A DNA stretch of 64,000 nt from Neiella holothuriorum (GTDB taxonomy: Bacteria; Pseudomonadota; Gammaproteobacteria; Enterobacterales; Neiellaceae), in contig NZ_JAHZSS010000009.1 of the NCBI RefSeq assembly GCF_019457915.1, positions 62,001 through 126,000 on the forward strand. Direction: 5' to 3'. Below, in pieces: positions 17,312 through 27,501 of the stretch. Every line of letters starts with the position of its first letter. Within the stretch, counting starts at the first letter, position 1. Position numbers and translations under genes: made by a program. The notes beneath the pieces are model-generated. The model did no database searches. It was not told the DNA's origin and worked only from the letters and a program-made list of their open reading frames with translations.

Positions 17312-17500
17312 ATGGCCACGGACGGCCGGTATGCCATGAGCACATGGAAGTGCGGGAGTGGCGATGGCCACGGAAGGCCGGTATGTCATGAGCACATAGA
17401 AGTGCGGGAGTGGTTATGGCCACGGATGGCCTGTATGCCTGAGCACATGGAAGTGCGGAAGTGGTGATGCCCAACGAAAGTCTGTATGTCGCGGAAGCAT
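17312..17500 (+). repeat. 52-bp tandem repeat, three units plus a degraded fourth
   Basis: Units begin at 17312, 17364 and 17416 with ATGGCCACGGA, and a diverged fourth starts at 17467. Each unit holds GGCCACGGAnGGCC and ends in GAAGTGCGGGAGTGG. The period of 52 (51 for the third) is not a multiple of 3, so an open frame running through it does not encode a repeat protein. It lies between two terminators. Function unknown. Confidence 0.8.
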
Positions 17501-17514
17501 CAACAACCTATTCC

Positions 17515-17543
17515 GTTCGCCCTGAGGCTCTAGAAGGGTGAAC
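17515..17543. repeat. REP-like extragenic palindrome
   Basis: GTTCGCCCT (17515-17523) and AGGGTGAAC (17535-17543) are complementary apart from one G-T pair, enclosing GAGGCTCTAGA. Short palindromes of this form recur between genes in many gammaproteobacteria. Only one copy is seen in this window. Confidence 0.5.
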
Positions 17544-17552
17544 GCTTCGGCT

Positions 17553-17582
17553 AAAAAAAAGCCATCGCTTTGTGCGATGGCT
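17553..17582 (-). terminator. Rho-independent terminator of slmA
   Basis: On the - strand AGCCATCGC and GCGATGGCT form a 9-bp stem with a 5-nt loop, followed by eight T residues (plus-strand A-run at 17553-17560). It lies 44 nt after the slmA stop. Confidence 0.9.
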
Positions 17583-17626
17583 TGATAGCGTTTGCTTAGG
17601 CGCAAATATATGGGCCTAACGAGCTA

Positions 17627-18232
17627 CTAACTTTGCAGTAATTGCTGGCGCATAAACGCCCACTGTTCATTAAAGTTGGCAGTTGGCAATGACTTAAAGT
17701 CAGAGCGCACGTACTGAGAAATACGACCTTCAGCATAAGCTAGTAGCAAGTTCGCTAACATCCCTTCGTCTAATCGAAAACCAACGCCTTCACGGATCGC
17801 TTTTTCCCGCAGCGCCTGCTTAATGTGCGTCTGAATCTTTTCAAACAAGGCATGAATGCGGCCACGTAAGCGTTCATTTTCACCCATCAGCGCATCACCG
17901 TTCATCAGGCGGGTAATGCCTGGGTTCCGCTCGGCGAAGGTTAGCACCAGTTGTAGAATCAACTGACAGCGCTGAATGGTGTCTTTCTGTTCACTTAAGA
18001 TTAGGTTGATGCGGCTCAGCAATGACTCTTCTATGAACTCAATCAGGCCTTCAAACATGCGAGCTTTAGACGGAAAATGCCGATATAAAGCTGCTTCCGA
18101 CACGCCCACTTCTGCCGCCAATTTAGCGGTTGTGATGCGTTGGCCCGGCGATGTTTCGAGCATTTGAGCCAAGCACTGAAGAATGTGCTCTCGGCGGCTG
18201 ATTTTAGTTTCCGGGGCTTTGGTCTCTGACAT
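17627..18232 (-). CDS. slmA: Nucleoid occlusion factor SlmA
   Basis: 201 residues of the TetR fold. SlmA binds specific chromosomal sites and blocks FtsZ ring assembly over the nucleoid. The HTH ([20 protein letters not shown], about 33-52) and the FtsZ-binding C-terminal part, with [19 protein letters not shown] and [12 protein letters not shown], match SlmA. AGGAGG lies directly before the ATG. It is the last gene of the coaBC-dut-slmA cluster, an arrangement conserved in E. coli relatives. Confidence 0.96.
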   Translation of the reverse strand: MSETKAPETKISRREHILQCLAQMLETSPGQRITTAKLAAEVGVSEAALYRHFPSKARMFEGLIEFIEESLLSRINLILSEQKDTIQRCQLILQLVLTFAERNPGITRLMNGDALMGENERLRGRIHALFEKIQTHIKQALREKAIREGVGFRLDEGMLANLLLAYAEGRISQYVRSDFKSLPTANFNEQWAFMRQQLLQS

Positions 18233-18278
18233 AGTACCTCCTAACGTCCGAGCTTAAGTGACTGCAATTATCGATAAC

Positions 18279-18734
18279 TTATTGCTTTCCTGAGTGGCCA
18301 AAACCACCCTCGCCACGATCGGTTTCATCAAATGATGCAACCACATTAAATTTTGCTTGCACCACAGGTAAGAACACCAGCTGGGCAATACGATCGCCTG
18401 GCTCAATAGTGAACGCCTCTGAGCCGCGATTCCAACACGACACCATTAATGGGCCTTGATAGTCAGAATCGATCAAGCCAACTAAGTTGCCCAACACAAT
18501 GCCATGTTTATGGCCAAGGCCTGAGCGCGGCAAAATTGTTGCTGCCAAACTGGCATCGCCAATGTGGATGGCAATACCGGTTTCAATGAGTTTGGTTTCG
18601 CCGGGGCCAATCACCAATGGGCCGTCTACACAGGCGCGTAAGTCGAGGCCGGCTGAACCGTCTGTCGCATACGCTGGCAGTGGAAATTCATTACCAATAC
18701 GCGAGTCGAGAATTTTTACGTCAATGGGTTTCAT
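18279..18734 (-). CDS. dut: Deoxyuridine 5'-triphosphate nucleotidohydrolase (dUTPase)
   Basis: 151 residues from the ATG at 18734, the same length as E. coli Dut; a TTG 12 nt further upstream is less likely. It hydrolyses dUTP to dUMP, keeping uracil out of DNA. The five trimeric-dUTPase motifs are present, including [37 protein letters not shown] and the C-terminal [12 protein letters not shown]. It follows coaBC with only a 15-nt gap. Confidence 0.97.
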   Translation of the reverse strand: MKPIDVKILDSRIGNEFPLPAYATDGSAGLDLRACVDGPLVIGPGETKLIETGIAIHIGDASLAATILPRSGLGHKHGIVLGNLVGLIDSDYQGPLMVSCWNRGSEAFTIEPGDRIAQLVFLPVVQAKFNVVASFDETDRGEGGFGHSGKQ

Positions 18735-18749
18735 CGTGAAGTACAAACC

Positions 18750-19943
18750 TTATTGCATTAAATGTTGCTGGATGAGAGCAAGTAGCTGCGCCGCAACTTG
18801 CTGTTTAGAGCTTTGTTCAATGGTGTGCTGGCCATCGTGCCAAAACACGCTGAGAGCGTTATCGTTGGCATTAAAGCCAATATCGTTGCCGCTCACGTCG
18901 TTGGCGGCAATCATGTGCAACCCTTTTTGGGTCAGCTTGTTGCGGGCGTACTGAGCAATATTCTGAGTTTCTGCTGCAAACCCCACAACAATAGTGTTGC
19001 TCGTTTGTTCGGCAACCGAGGCGATAATATCTGGGTTTTTAATCAACTCGATGGCAATACGGTCGCCCTGCTTTTTTAATTTCTCAGGCGCAATTTCGGC
19101 AGCCCGATAATCGGCCACAGCAGCGCAGCCAATAAAAATGTCTTGCTGCTCTGCAACCGCCAGCGAGGCCGCTAGCATTTGTTCCGCACTGGTCACATCG
19201 ACGCGCTGACAACCCTGAGGAGTGGGCAGGTTAACCGGCCCGCTAATAAGCGTCACGTCCGCACCTAAACGAACTGCTTCGGCAGCCAAGGCAAAGCCCA
19301 TTTTTCCGGAACTGTGGTTGCTGATGTAGCGCACTGGATCGAGTGCTTCGCGGGTTGGCCCTGCAGTAATGGTGAGCTTTTTCCCTGCTAATAGCTGTGC
19401 TGGTGCTAAAAAATCGTTGATGTGCTCAAGTAGCTCGGCGGGCTCTAACATACGCCCCGGACCAACTTCGCCGCACGCTTGAGAGCCAAGGGCCGGACCC
19501 CACTGTGGAATGTTACGCGCCGCGAGCTGCTTGATGTTGTGCTGAGTCGCTTGTGCTTGCCACATTTGCTGATTCATTGCGGGTGCGATTACCACCGGAG
19601 CGGTTGTTGCCAAGCATAAAGTCGATAACAGATCGTTGCCCAAGCCGGCGCAAAAGCGGGCAATAAAGTCAGCACTGGCCGGCGCAATCAGCACTAGATC
19701 GGCCCAGCGAGCGAGCTCAATGTGGCCCATCGCGGCTTCGGCGGTTGGATCGAGTAGGTTATCGGCAACTGGGTGGCCTGACACGGCTTGCAGCGTCAGC
19801 GGCGTAATAAATGCTTGTGCTGCGGGCGTCATGACTACGCGGACGTCGGCACCATTATCTTTTAGCCGACGCACCAGTTCAGGTATTTTATATGCGGCGA
19901 TTCCGCCGGTAATGCCAATTAAAATGCGTTTATTGGTTAACAC
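18750..19943 (-). CDS. coaBC: Bifunctional phosphopantothenoylcysteine decarboxylase/phosphopantothenate-cysteine ligase
   Basis: 397 residues. It carries out two steps of coenzyme A synthesis. The N-terminal flavoprotein CoaC domain (about 1-190) has [10 protein letters not shown], the PASADFIAR segment and the active-site PAMNQQMW. The C-terminal CoaB ligase domain starts near [18 protein letters not shown] and includes the NDV tripeptide ([12 protein letters not shown]). First gene of the coaBC-dut-slmA operon, divergent from radC. Confidence 0.97.
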   Translation of the reverse strand: MLTNKRILIGITGGIAAYKIPELVRRLKDNGADVRVVMTPAAQAFITPLTLQAVSGHPVADNLLDPTAEAAMGHIELARWADLVLIAPASADFIARFCAGLGNDLLSTLCLATTAPVVIAPAMNQQMWQAQATQHNIKQLAARNIPQWGPALGSQACGEVGPGRMLEPAELLEHINDFLAPAQLLAGKKLTITAGPTREALDPVRYISNHSSGKMGFALAAEAVRLGADVTLISGPVNLPTPQGCQRVDVTSAEQMLAASLAVAEQQDIFIGCAAVADYRAAEIAPEKLKKQGDRIAIELIKNPDIIASVAEQTSNTIVVGFAAETQNIAQYARNKLTQKGLHMIAANDVSGNDIGFNANDNALSVFWHDGQHTIEQSSKQQVAAQLLALIQQHLMQ

Positions 19944-20211
19944 AAAAAGTAGCCCTGATTAGGGGGTTTGTGGGCGTTACCTTACCATACACCGCCCGAA
20001 TTGCGTACGGTCTGCGAATTCTGTTTGTGTCAGTGGTGTGATCTGGTGCGGCTATAAAGTCGTAATTTTGGCCGCTCTGAATAAAAAACAACCAAAGCGC
20101 CGAAAATAACATGTTAACCAGCTCGCTTGCGGCCAGCCAGAATCAACCTGTATGAGCTTTGCTATAGTCTAAGAGACTGAAAACAGTTTGCATCTATGCA
20201 AGGAGGCTCGC

Positions 20212-20886
20212 ATGCAACTGAATCAATGGCCACAAGCTATGCGGCCGCGAGAAAAGCTAATGGCAAATGGCGCCGGCTCACTGTCAGACGCAGAATTGCT
20301 CGCGATTTTCCTACGAACGGGGTTGCCCGGTTGTAATGTGGTTGATCTGGCTCAGCAACTACTGGCTGATTTTGGCACGTTGAGCGAATTAATCTCGGCG
20401 CCAAAACAAGAGTTTTGCCAAGCAAAAGGACTGGGCAGTGCCAAATACGTTCAACTACAGGCGGTGATGGAAATGGCTCGCCGGGTATTGGCTGCACAAC
20501 TGCGCCGCGACACAGTAATGGACAGTACAGAGTCGGCTAAACGTTATGCCGCGGCTGAACTAGCCCAGCACGCAAACGAAATGTTTGCCTTGCTGCTGCT
20601 CGATAGTCAGCATCGACTTATTGAATTCAAAACCCTGTTTCAGGGCACCATTAATCAAGCCAGTGTGTATCCGCGAGTCATTGTGCAAACAGTCTTGGCG
20701 GCCAATGCTGCGGCGGTCATTTTGTGCCATAACCACCCATCGGGCATTGCTGAGCCGAGCAATGCGGATATTCAAATTACCCAACGGATCCAAGATGCAT
20801 TAGCGCTGGTTGATGTGACGGTATTGGATCATTTGGTAGTGACCCAAGGACATGTGGTGTCGATGGCGGAGCGGCAGTTGATATGA
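20212..20886 (+). CDS. radC: RadC-family JAB-domain protein
   Basis: 224 residues from the ATG at 20212, which has a perfect AAGGAGG 5 nt upstream (an in-frame TTG lies 24 nt before). An N-terminal helix-hairpin-helix part (about 30-85) is followed by the JAB/MPN+ metalloprotease-like motif HNHPSGIAEPSNAD (about 172-185). The cellular role of RadC is unsettled; the old link to repair is not supported by later work. Divergent from coaBC and upstream of rpmB-rpmG, as in E. coli. Confidence 0.96.
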   Translation: MQLNQWPQAMRPREKLMANGAGSLSDAELLAIFLRTGLPGCNVVDLAQQLLADFGTLSELISAPKQEFCQAKGLGSAKYVQLQAVMEMARRVLAAQLRRDTVMDSTESAKRYAAAELAQHANEMFALLLLDSQHRLIEFKTLFQGTINQASVYPRVIVQTVLAANAAAVILCHNHPSGIAEPSNADIQITQRIQDALALVDVTVLDHLVVTQGHVVSMAERQLI

Positions 20887-21195
20887 TGGCGGAGTTTGAT
20901 ATCAAAACAGTAGATATAAGTTAAATAATGCGGTCATTATGTTGTGAGCGGCGTCGAACTCGCAGTATCTAGCTGGCTCAAGGTTGCTATCGCGACTTAT
21001 CGCAAGCAAATGGGCTGTTCGGTAAGCCTTACTCCATCACCAGCGGCTGGATTAATTTTATCCATAATCGTTGTTTTTTCTTGATCTCAAACTCATTCCG
21101 CTGTATAAAATGCGCCCTCTTGTGTCCTGGGCGACGGCCAGATGCAGGATACAGTACGCTCGAGCATATGTAAGAATTTTCGGAGACAAATCGAC
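20887..21195. other. Intergenic region with rpmB-rpmG promoter and leader
   Basis: No gene is seen in these 309 bases. The right half contains the strong promoter at 21081-21109 and an 80-nt leader before rpmB. The left half (20887-21060) shows nothing I can name. Confidence 0.5.
21081..21109 (+). promoter_or_regulatory. Strong sigma-70 promoter of rpmB-rpmG
   Basis: -35 TTGATC (21081-21086), a 17-nt spacer and -10 TATAAA (21104-21109), followed by GC-rich bases as in stringently controlled ribosomal promoters. The predicted start is about 80 nt before the rpmB ATG. Confidence 0.75.
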
Positions 21196-21432
21196 ATGTC
21201 TAAAGTATGTCAAGTCACTGGCAAGCGTCCGGTTACTGGTAATAACCGTTCGCACGCGAAGAACGCGACCAAACGTCGCTTCTTGCCAAATCTGCAAAGC
21301 CACCGTTTCTGGGTGGAGTCAGAAAAACGTTTTGTTAAATTGCGTATCTCTACCAAAGGTATGCGTATCATCGACAAGAAGGGTATCGATGTGGTTCTAG
21401 CTGAACTGCGTGCCCGCGGTGAAAAGGTATAA
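21196..21432 (+). CDS. rpmB: 50S ribosomal protein L28
   Basis: 78 residues from the ATG at 21196, preceded by CGGAGA; an open frame continuing upstream is not part of the protein. The N-terminal [20 protein letters not shown] and [20 protein letters not shown] are the L28 signature. A structural protein of the large ribosomal subunit. The rpmG ribosome-binding site follows its stop directly. Confidence 0.98.
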   Translation: MSKVCQVTGKRPVTGNNRSHAKNATKRRFLPNLQSHRFWVESEKRFVKLRISTKGMRIIDKKGIDVVLAELRARGEKV

Positions 21433-21443
21433 GGAGTTAAACC

Positions 21444-21614
21444 ATGGCTGCTAAAGGTGGACGCGAAAAAATTCGTTTGAACTCATCAGCTGGTACAGGC
21501 CACTTCTATACCACTGATAAGAACAAGCGCAACATGCCAGGCAAATTTGAAATCAAAAAATTTGACCCAGTAGTTCGTAAGCACGTTATGTACAAAGAAG
21601 GCAAAATCAAGTAA
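21444..21614 (+). CDS. rpmG: 50S ribosomal protein L33
   Basis: 56 residues, [20 protein letters not shown] at the start and YKEGKIK at the end. AAGGAG lies 7 nt before the ATG. No zinc-binding CxxC pairs are present, so this is the zinc-free (C-) form of L33. Co-transcribed with rpmB (11 nt gap) and followed by a terminator. Confidence 0.97.
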   Translation: MAAKGGREKIRLNSSAGTGHFYTTDKNKRNMPGKFEIKKFDPVVRKHVMYKEGKIK

Positions 21615-21640
21615 ATCTTGATGCTGCTTTTAGATTGAAA

Positions 21641-21665
21641 AACCCGGCTTCGGCCGGGTTTTTTA
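21641..21665 (+). terminator. Rho-independent terminator of rpmB-rpmG
   Basis: AACCCGGC (21641-21648) and GCCGGGTT (21653-21660) with a very stable TTCG loop, followed by a T-run. Confidence 0.92.
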
Positions 21666-21717
21666 TTGCCAAAATTAGGGTAAGCTTGGCGGTCTCGATT
21701 TTTAGCGGTGTGCTTAA

Positions 21718-22173
21718 ATGGCGCTTAATTTATCCCGTCGGGGCTGGAACAACGTCCTGATTTTTTCCATTTTGTTGTTTATTGTGGTCATTCAAGTCTC
21801 GCAAAAGCAGCTGCTGCAAAATCGTGCTGAAAGCCCCGTACTGGCGCCAGAAGCTCAAGTCTTATCTATCCAAACCCCTAGCCGCCAATTTGAACGCTTA
21901 GGGGCGCTATGGCGCTCAACGGACCCTGCATGGGGCGAACAACAGATCCAGTCTTGGTTAGAACGCTGGTACCAAGCATATCCCGTGGTGGATGCAAACC
22001 CGGCAGTATCGCTCGATCAAATGATTCGCCTACAGTTATTAGCACAGGCAGAGCCCTTGGTGTTTTTGCTAGATGGGGTCAACCTTCGTTTGCAGCCGGC
22101 CAATGAAGACTGGGCATGGCAGTTAGATCAGCAGCAATTTGATGCGTTTTCACAGGTGCTTACGACTCCCTAA
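21718..22173 (+). CDS. Hypothetical single-pass membrane protein upstream of mutM
   Basis: 151 residues. One N-terminal membrane segment (VLIFSILLFIVVIQV, about 13-27) anchors a roughly 120-residue soluble part, presumably periplasmic given the basic residues before the helix. It is rich in Trp and Gln, with no motif I recognise. It ends 15 nt before mutM, so the two are probably one operon. A lineage-specific protein; no function can be stated. Confidence 0.7.
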   Translation: MALNLSRRGWNNVLIFSILLFIVVIQVSQKQLLQNRAESPVLAPEAQVLSIQTPSRQFERLGALWRSTDPAWGEQQIQSWLERWYQAYPVVDANPAVSLDQMIRLQLLAQAEPLVFLLDGVNLRLQPANEDWAWQLDQQQFDAFSQVLTTP

Positions 22174-22188
22174 GCACAAGGAAGAGCT

Positions 22189-22998
22189 ATGCCTGAATTA
22201 CCTGAAGTTGAAGTAAGCCGGATGGGGATTGAACCCCACTTAAATCAACAAACCATTACTGCCGTTATCGTCCGAGACAAACGATTGCGTTGGCCCATAC
22301 CCGATGCGATACAGCAGCTCGTGGGGCAGTCGATTCAGGCCGTTCGGCGTCGCGCTAAATATTTATTGATTGATACTGCTGCGGGTACAGCTATTTTGCA
22401 TTTAGGGATGTCGGGCAAACTGCGAGTGGTACCAATTGGCACGCCTGCGGTGAAGCATGATCATGTCGATATCGAGCTATCCAATGGCCAATTACTGCGT
22501 CTCAATGATCCAAGGCGGTTTGGTTGTTTGCTATTTTCCAATCAACCTGAACAACACGAGCTGCTTGCATCGCTTGGGCCTGAGCCGCTAACGGAAAAGT
22601 TTGATGGCAAGTGTTTATATGAACTTTCACGGCAACGTAAAACACCCATAAAAACATTCATTATGGATAACAAAATTGTTGTTGGAGTGGGGAATATCTA
22701 TGCCAATGAAAGTCTGTTCAGAGCTGGGATCCATCCGCAGCGAGAAGCCGGTAAAATTAGCTTACAGCGTTATCTGAAATTAGCCGATAACATCAAAGAA
22801 GTGTTAGCCGCCGCTATTAAGCAGGGCGGCACGACACTAAAAGACTTTGCACAAGTCGATGGCAATCCGGGCTACTTTGCTCAAACGTTGTATGTGTACG
22901 GGCGCGGCGGCAAACCTTGTTTTCAGTGTGAACGCGCGCTGAAGGAAGTGAAGTTGGGGCAACGGACCACGGTTTACTGTGGCCATTGCCAGCGTTAG
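22189..22998 (+). CDS. mutM: Formamidopyrimidine-DNA glycosylase
   Basis: 269 residues. It removes 8-oxoguanine and other oxidised purines and nicks the abasic site. The catalytic N-terminus MPELPEVEV (Pro2, Glu3 after Met removal) is present, as is the DNA-binding [13 protein letters not shown] (about 164-176). The C-terminal zinc finger [10 protein letters not shown]...VYCGHCQR is intact. Full length, directly after a membrane protein gene and convergent with coaD (5-nt gap). Confidence 0.97.
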   Translation: MPELPEVEVSRMGIEPHLNQQTITAVIVRDKRLRWPIPDAIQQLVGQSIQAVRRRAKYLLIDTAAGTAILHLGMSGKLRVVPIGTPAVKHDHVDIELSNGQLLRLNDPRRFGCLLFSNQPEQHELLASLGPEPLTEKFDGKCLYELSRQRKTPIKTFIMDNKIVVGVGNIYANESLFRAGIHPQREAGKISLQRYLKLADNIKEVLAAAIKQGGTTLKDFAQVDGNPGYFAQTLYVYGRGGKPCFQCERALKEVKLGQRTTVYCGHCQR

Positions 22999-23003
22999 TT
23001 GAG

Positions 23004-23507
<504 letters not shown>

Positions 23508-24056
23508 TTAAAAACGCCAGCTCAGGTAAAGGCTGGTGCTAAGGACGTCATAAAAAATATCTGGGCTATCCGTTTCCGGATCGTCAGCAAACAACACATC
23601 GCGGGCAAGGCGATCACCGTAACGAACATCCAATCCCACATCGAGTTGTGGATAGATGTTCAAGTACGTTGCTCCGCCACCGAGGTAGTAGCCAGTTTGA
23701 GAGGCGCCGGTATCTAATGAAGCCGCGCCAAAAAAAGCACCCAAGCGCCAGTGATCATCAAGTTGGTATTGGTAGTCGATGGCACGAAAGCCAACCATGG
23801 AATCGCCCAGTACTTCATCAAAATCTACACGGAAGCCAAACCAATGTTGTTGGTGCTCGCCAAACGGGCGCCGAACACCAAACCCGAGGTGGTAGCCAGC
23901 GTCGGAATCATCGTCAGCATCAGCCTGAGCGTTGCCCGTATCAAAGCTGACGTTGTGGTAGTTAAGGCCCAAATTGGCATAAATTTCAGTTGCCTGAGTT
24001 GGTATTGCCAAACCGGCAGCAGAGCATGCCGCCGCCATCATCCATTGCTTTACCAT
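23508..24056 (-). CDS. YfaZ-like outer membrane beta-barrel protein
   Basis: 182 residues. A signal peptide (about 1-22, ending near PTQA) precedes alternating hydrophobic strands typical of a small 8-strand barrel, with the terminal aromatic residue in LYLSWRF. An Asp-rich loop (ADADDDSDAG, about 46-55) would face outside. Its start overlaps the end of the Wzi-family gene by 7 nt, so the two are co-translated. The YfaZ likeness is by overall pattern; function unknown. Confidence 0.7.
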   Translation of the reverse strand: MVKQWMMAAACSAAGLAIPTQATEIYANLGLNYHNVSFDTGNAQADADDDSDAGYHLGFGVRRPFGEHQQHWFGFRVDFDEVLGDSMVGFRAIDYQYQLDDHWRLGAFFGAASLDTGASQTGYYLGGGATYLNIYPQLDVGLDVRYGDRLARDVLFADDPETDSPDIFYDVLSTSLYLSWRF

Positions 24057-25483
24057 CGAATAAATCCTGTTGCTGTGGCAAATGAATCGCCGTAAACATT
24101 TTGTCCGGCATAAATTTCAGCGCCAGCTAAAAATTTGCTGAAAATGTGGGTGTATTCCAAATGCAGCTCATAACCGTCATCGTAATCAGAGTTGTAATAA
24201 TCTTCGTTACTGATAAAACGCGCGGTACTGGTAAGAATCTGGCGGCCGGACATTTCCCAAATTAATTTGGCCATGTGGGTTGTAGCGCCAACGGGTGGGT
24301 TTAAGTCACGATTCTGACCGCCCCAATGACCAATCACTACATCTTCATTGCGAAGGCCATCACCGTAGTTACTGTTGACGTACCAGGCGTTTTGCCAGTC
24401 GGCAAACTCATAAGTTAGATCCAACGTTTTAGTCAGCTTGGGTAAATGAAACCCAAACATTAGCGCGGTATTGCCTAACCGGAAGTTCGAGCTGTTGGAC
24501 GTGTCTTCACCGGCATATTCCATATATACCGAGAATGGAAACTCCCCAGGAAACGTGTAACGAGTGGTGACCGATGATAATTGGTTACCAAAGTCACGCC
24601 CTTTTTGGCCAATATTGTCTTGCCCTGAGGGGTCAACAAAGGCTTTAAAAAGCGAGCTGAAATCTTCGTCTCTATCGCCCCCGCCGTATTGCATTAACCG
24701 GTTGAAGGCAATAGCAAAGCCGTCAAACGGTTGAAATCCAAAGTGGACCCCGAATAAGCGAGGCTCACCGGTCTGATATTCGTCGCGCTCTTGGCTAAGG
24801 ACCAAGTCGGATTCAGACATTTGAGCGAGAAATAGTTCGTAGGTGAAACCGAAATCTGTAAGCGGAACGGTGTTTGATAGGGTGACGCTTGGCATGGTTT
24901 CAGCGTTGGTAGCAATCAACATATCGCTATCTTGAAACGGCCCAAACCAGTGCGGGCGGTAGCCAATATCAATCTGAAGCCACTCATCGCCAAACGAGAC
25001 GTAGCTACCTTCCCAGCTACTAGTATCATCGCTGTGTAATCCGCCAAGGGTTATCCACATGCTATCGGTTGGCGTCCAGTAGGCGCCAGCGTGTACTTCA
25101 TAACTACTGCCGACGGTGCGACCTCGCGCATTAGCGAGGTGCTTATCAACATCATCATCAATCGTTAGTTTGGCACTGCCGTGAGTGAGGCCTGCAGTGT
25201 GGTTATAACGCCCTAGATAACGCTTAATGGAGCGGCTTAGCGCCGGGTCTTGATCACCAATTTTGGCTAATGCTTTGTAGACTGAACGGACCGCCAGCGG
25301 GCGTTTGATAATTGGCTCATCGGCGAGCACAAACAAACGTTCAACTTTATATTCGATTTCTGGTGACAGCTTTAGTGGTAAGTAAGGTGAAACTGATTTT
25401 GCTTGAGCGGGTAAGGCAACCAGTGTGGTTGCTGTTAACGCAAATAAGCCAATAGTGGCTGATAATTTGTCTGATAGACCCAT
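24050..25483 (-). CDS. Wzi-family (capsule assembly) outer membrane protein
   Basis: 477 residues. A signal peptide (about 1-28, ending near PAQA) is followed by an N-terminal helical part, then a large barrel with repeated aromatic strands ending in FATATGFIRW. The sequence pattern WFGPFQDSDMLIATNAETMP is typical of the Wzi/'capsule assembly' family (PF14052). In E. coli Wzi anchors capsular polysaccharide. No capsule genes adjoin here, so the ligand could be another surface polymer. Divergent from a TetR regulator, which may control it. Confidence 0.82.
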   Translation of the reverse strand: MGLSDKLSATIGLFALTATTLVALPAQAKSVSPYLPLKLSPEIEYKVERLFVLADEPIIKRPLAVRSVYKALAKIGDQDPALSRSIKRYLGRYNHTAGLTHGSAKLTIDDDVDKHLANARGRTVGSSYEVHAGAYWTPTDSMWITLGGLHSDDTSSWEGSYVSFGDEWLQIDIGYRPHWFGPFQDSDMLIATNAETMPSVTLSNTVPLTDFGFTYELFLAQMSESDLVLSQERDEYQTGEPRLFGVHFGFQPFDGFAIAFNRLMQYGGGDRDEDFSSLFKAFVDPSGQDNIGQKGRDFGNQLSSVTTRYTFPGEFPFSVYMEYAGEDTSNSSNFRLGNTALMFGFHLPKLTKTLDLTYEFADWQNAWYVNSNYGDGLRNEDVVIGHWGGQNRDLNPPVGATTHMAKLIWEMSGRQILTSTARFISNEDYYNSDYDDGYELHLEYTHIFSKFLAGAEIYAGQNVYGDSFATATGFIRW

Positions 25484-25707
25484 GGAGGGCTTCCCTGTCG
25501 TATTCCAAGTGATGTTGTAGCCAAAATTTCAGACTAAAACAATGGGCAGGTCGTCGATTATAAGGGGATTTTTAGTCAATGTCAGATTGTGACTGATAAC
25601 AAAGAACCCACTAACCAATTAAGCGAAATACGAATTAGTTTTATATAGTGTTTATTCAGTAGTTTATTGATCTGGCTAGTTGGTCAGGCTGCCACACGGG
25701 TGACACC

Positions 25708-26346
25708 ATGAAAACCAAAGAGCGAATTATCCAGGCGAGTATCGAGTTATTTAACGAATTCGGCGAGCGAGCCATTACCACCAATCATATTGCTGCCCAC
25801 CTAGGCATTAGCCCTGGGAACCTGTATTACCACTTTCGCAATAAAGAAGACATTATCCACAGTGTATTTGCCGAATATATTAGCCACATGGAATCGGCGT
25901 TTAAACCAACAGAAGGGCCGATGTCGGTAGCAAAAATGGCTGATTATTGCGATGAGGCATTTTCCAGCATCTGGCGATTTCGTTTTTTCTACTCCAGTCT
26001 GCCGGGCATTTTACTGCGCGACCAAACATTGCAGCAACGCTACCTCAATGTACAGGAAGCTATTTCTGATCGCGCTGGCGTGGTATTGCGTGCGCTGCGT
26101 GAGAACAACCTGATCGCTGCCAGTGACCAAGAAATACTTGACCTGATCCAGCTAATGAAGGTGGTGGTTGCGTTTTGGATTAGCTTTCAAATGTGTCAGT
26201 CCAACGACGTCAAGGTGGAAGTGCCCGCAGTATACGATGGCGTCGTTAAGCTGATTGCGCTGGTGAAACCGTACGCCACTGACATTGCGAAAGATGATTT
26301 CGAACGGTTGCAGCAAAACTACCGAGCGCGCAGTGAACTTCAATAA
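25708..26346 (+). CDS. TetR-family transcriptional regulator
   Basis: 212 residues. The N-terminal HTH is clear (ITTNHIAAHLGISPGNLYYH, about 29-48), followed by an all-helical ligand-binding domain with aromatic residues (SSIWRFRFFYSSLPGIL). It lies divergent from the wzi-barrel pair with a 224-nt gap, which suggests control of that pair or of itself. The inducer is unknown. Confidence 0.85.
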   Translation: MKTKERIIQASIELFNEFGERAITTNHIAAHLGISPGNLYYHFRNKEDIIHSVFAEYISHMESAFKPTEGPMSVAKMADYCDEAFSSIWRFRFFYSSLPGILLRDQTLQQRYLNVQEAISDRAGVVLRALRENNLIAASDQEILDLIQLMKVVVAFWISFQMCQSNDVKVEVPAVYDGVVKLIALVKPYATDIAKDDFERLQQNYRARSELQ

Positions 26347-26366
26347 TCCGCGTTGGACAATGATTT

Positions 26367-26389
26367 GAAGTAGCCTATGCGGCTACTTC
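26367..26389. terminator. Hairpin between convergent genes
   Basis: GAAGTAGCC (26367-26375) and GGCTACTTC (26381-26389) form a 9-bp stem with a 5-nt loop. It lies after the TetR gene and overlaps the last codons of the opposing membrane-protein gene. No T-run follows, so it is a weak or Rho-assisted terminator at best. Confidence 0.4.
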
Positions 26390-27166
26390 AACACTGTCAT
26401 CATCATTAAATCTCGTTAAGTAAGAGTAGCTTAATGAGAGCAAGCAGATCTCGAAGACGGCAACAACGGGGGATACAAGAATCTGCAGTAGAGAAAAAAC
26501 AAACCACTCCGTTAATTGCAACATGGCGAATGCTAGTGAAATAGAAAAAGGCAAAATGGTGAGTAACAGCAGTAGTCGCAAACCATTGCCTTTCGATAGC
26601 TGCCAAGCCCACGATAGCGATTTATTGCGTTCATCCGTTGCGGTAGCCGGCAATACTAATGTCCAGCGAGAAATCACATAGTAAAGCGGTAAATAAATTA
26701 GCGTAAACGGAACAATCATTAACGGTGATAGGGCCTCAGGGTTTTTGGCACTGGCAAGCAATAATGGCGTTCCGACCATGGCAAGCGGTATCGACAGTAG
26801 CGCTGCGCAAATCCCGATAACCAGCCACCAACCGACAAATCTCAATTCACGGCCGCTCCAACGAAACGCTTTAGTTGCGCGCACTTCTTCTGGCGTTAGC
26901 AAAAATGTGCGATGGCAGCCGACGACAGCCATGACCGCAGTGGCCCCCACCATGATGAAGATCACCACAAAACCAATAAAGAATGTTACAGGGAATCCTT
27001 CATCGACGGTTGATGGTGCTAACAGCGCAGAGAATACCGCTGCGAGGACAAGCGTGATGATAAACGGCGCCACAAAACGAAAGAGGCTTTTGTAGTTTGA
27101 GATACAAAGTGATGCGGCCTCAAATAAGAGACTTTTGATCGGTAGTTTGTTGGTTATGTCATCCAT
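26375..27166 (-). CDS. Hypothetical multi-pass membrane protein
   Basis: 263 residues with about six membrane segments (near 27-50, 59-88, 110-135, 147-170, 195-215 and 222-245) and a hydrophilic acidic tail (NDDDSVEVAA). The overall pattern resembles YciC/'glycerophosphoryl diester phosphodiesterase membrane domain' proteins, but this is only likeness of composition. It stands alone. No function can be assigned. Confidence 0.65.
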   Translation of the reverse strand: MDDITNKLPIKSLLFEAASLCISNYKSLFRFVAPFIITLVLAAVFSALLAPSTVDEGFPVTFFIGFVVIFIMVGATAVMAVVGCHRTFLLTPEEVRATKAFRWSGRELRFVGWWLVIGICAALLSIPLAMVGTPLLLASAKNPEALSPLMIVPFTLIYLPLYYVISRWTLVLPATATDERNKSLSWAWQLSKGNGLRLLLLLTILPFSISLAFAMLQLTEWFVFSLLQILVSPVVAVFEICLLSLSYSYLTRFNDDDSVEVAA

Positions 27167-27501
27167 GATTATTCATTCCATTTTGTTGTAAGACGCTAAA
27201 ACCTTATATTTTTCATGTGTAATTTAGTGCATTGATTTTATATGTGAAACATAGCGATGTGCGCAACAATTAGCGCGGCTGTGATGAGCGGATTGAGAGC
27301 TAGTTAAAACTGTACGTGATCATCTTGCACGCTTGCACTGTTCGATAAACGCAAAGCTGGAAATTGGTAGCGCAAGCCAAGTGTATTTAGAAGTTTCCAA
27401 AATGACGGCGCAAGCGCGGGTGAAATTGTGCGCCTAACATACAATCCAAACCAGCCTTAGCGTTACACTACGCGGCAATTATTCCATGCCTGAGAATCGC
27501 C
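27167..27501. other. Intergenic region between divergent genes
   Basis: It must hold the promoters of the membrane protein gene (left) and kbl-tdh (right). The left third is AT-rich. I see no strong repeat, hairpin or clear operator. Confidence 0.4.

Noticed and set aside
17270-17467. 65-codon open frame through the tandem repeats
   Set aside because: The 52-bp period shifts frame between units, so no repeated protein is encoded, and the start overlaps a terminator.
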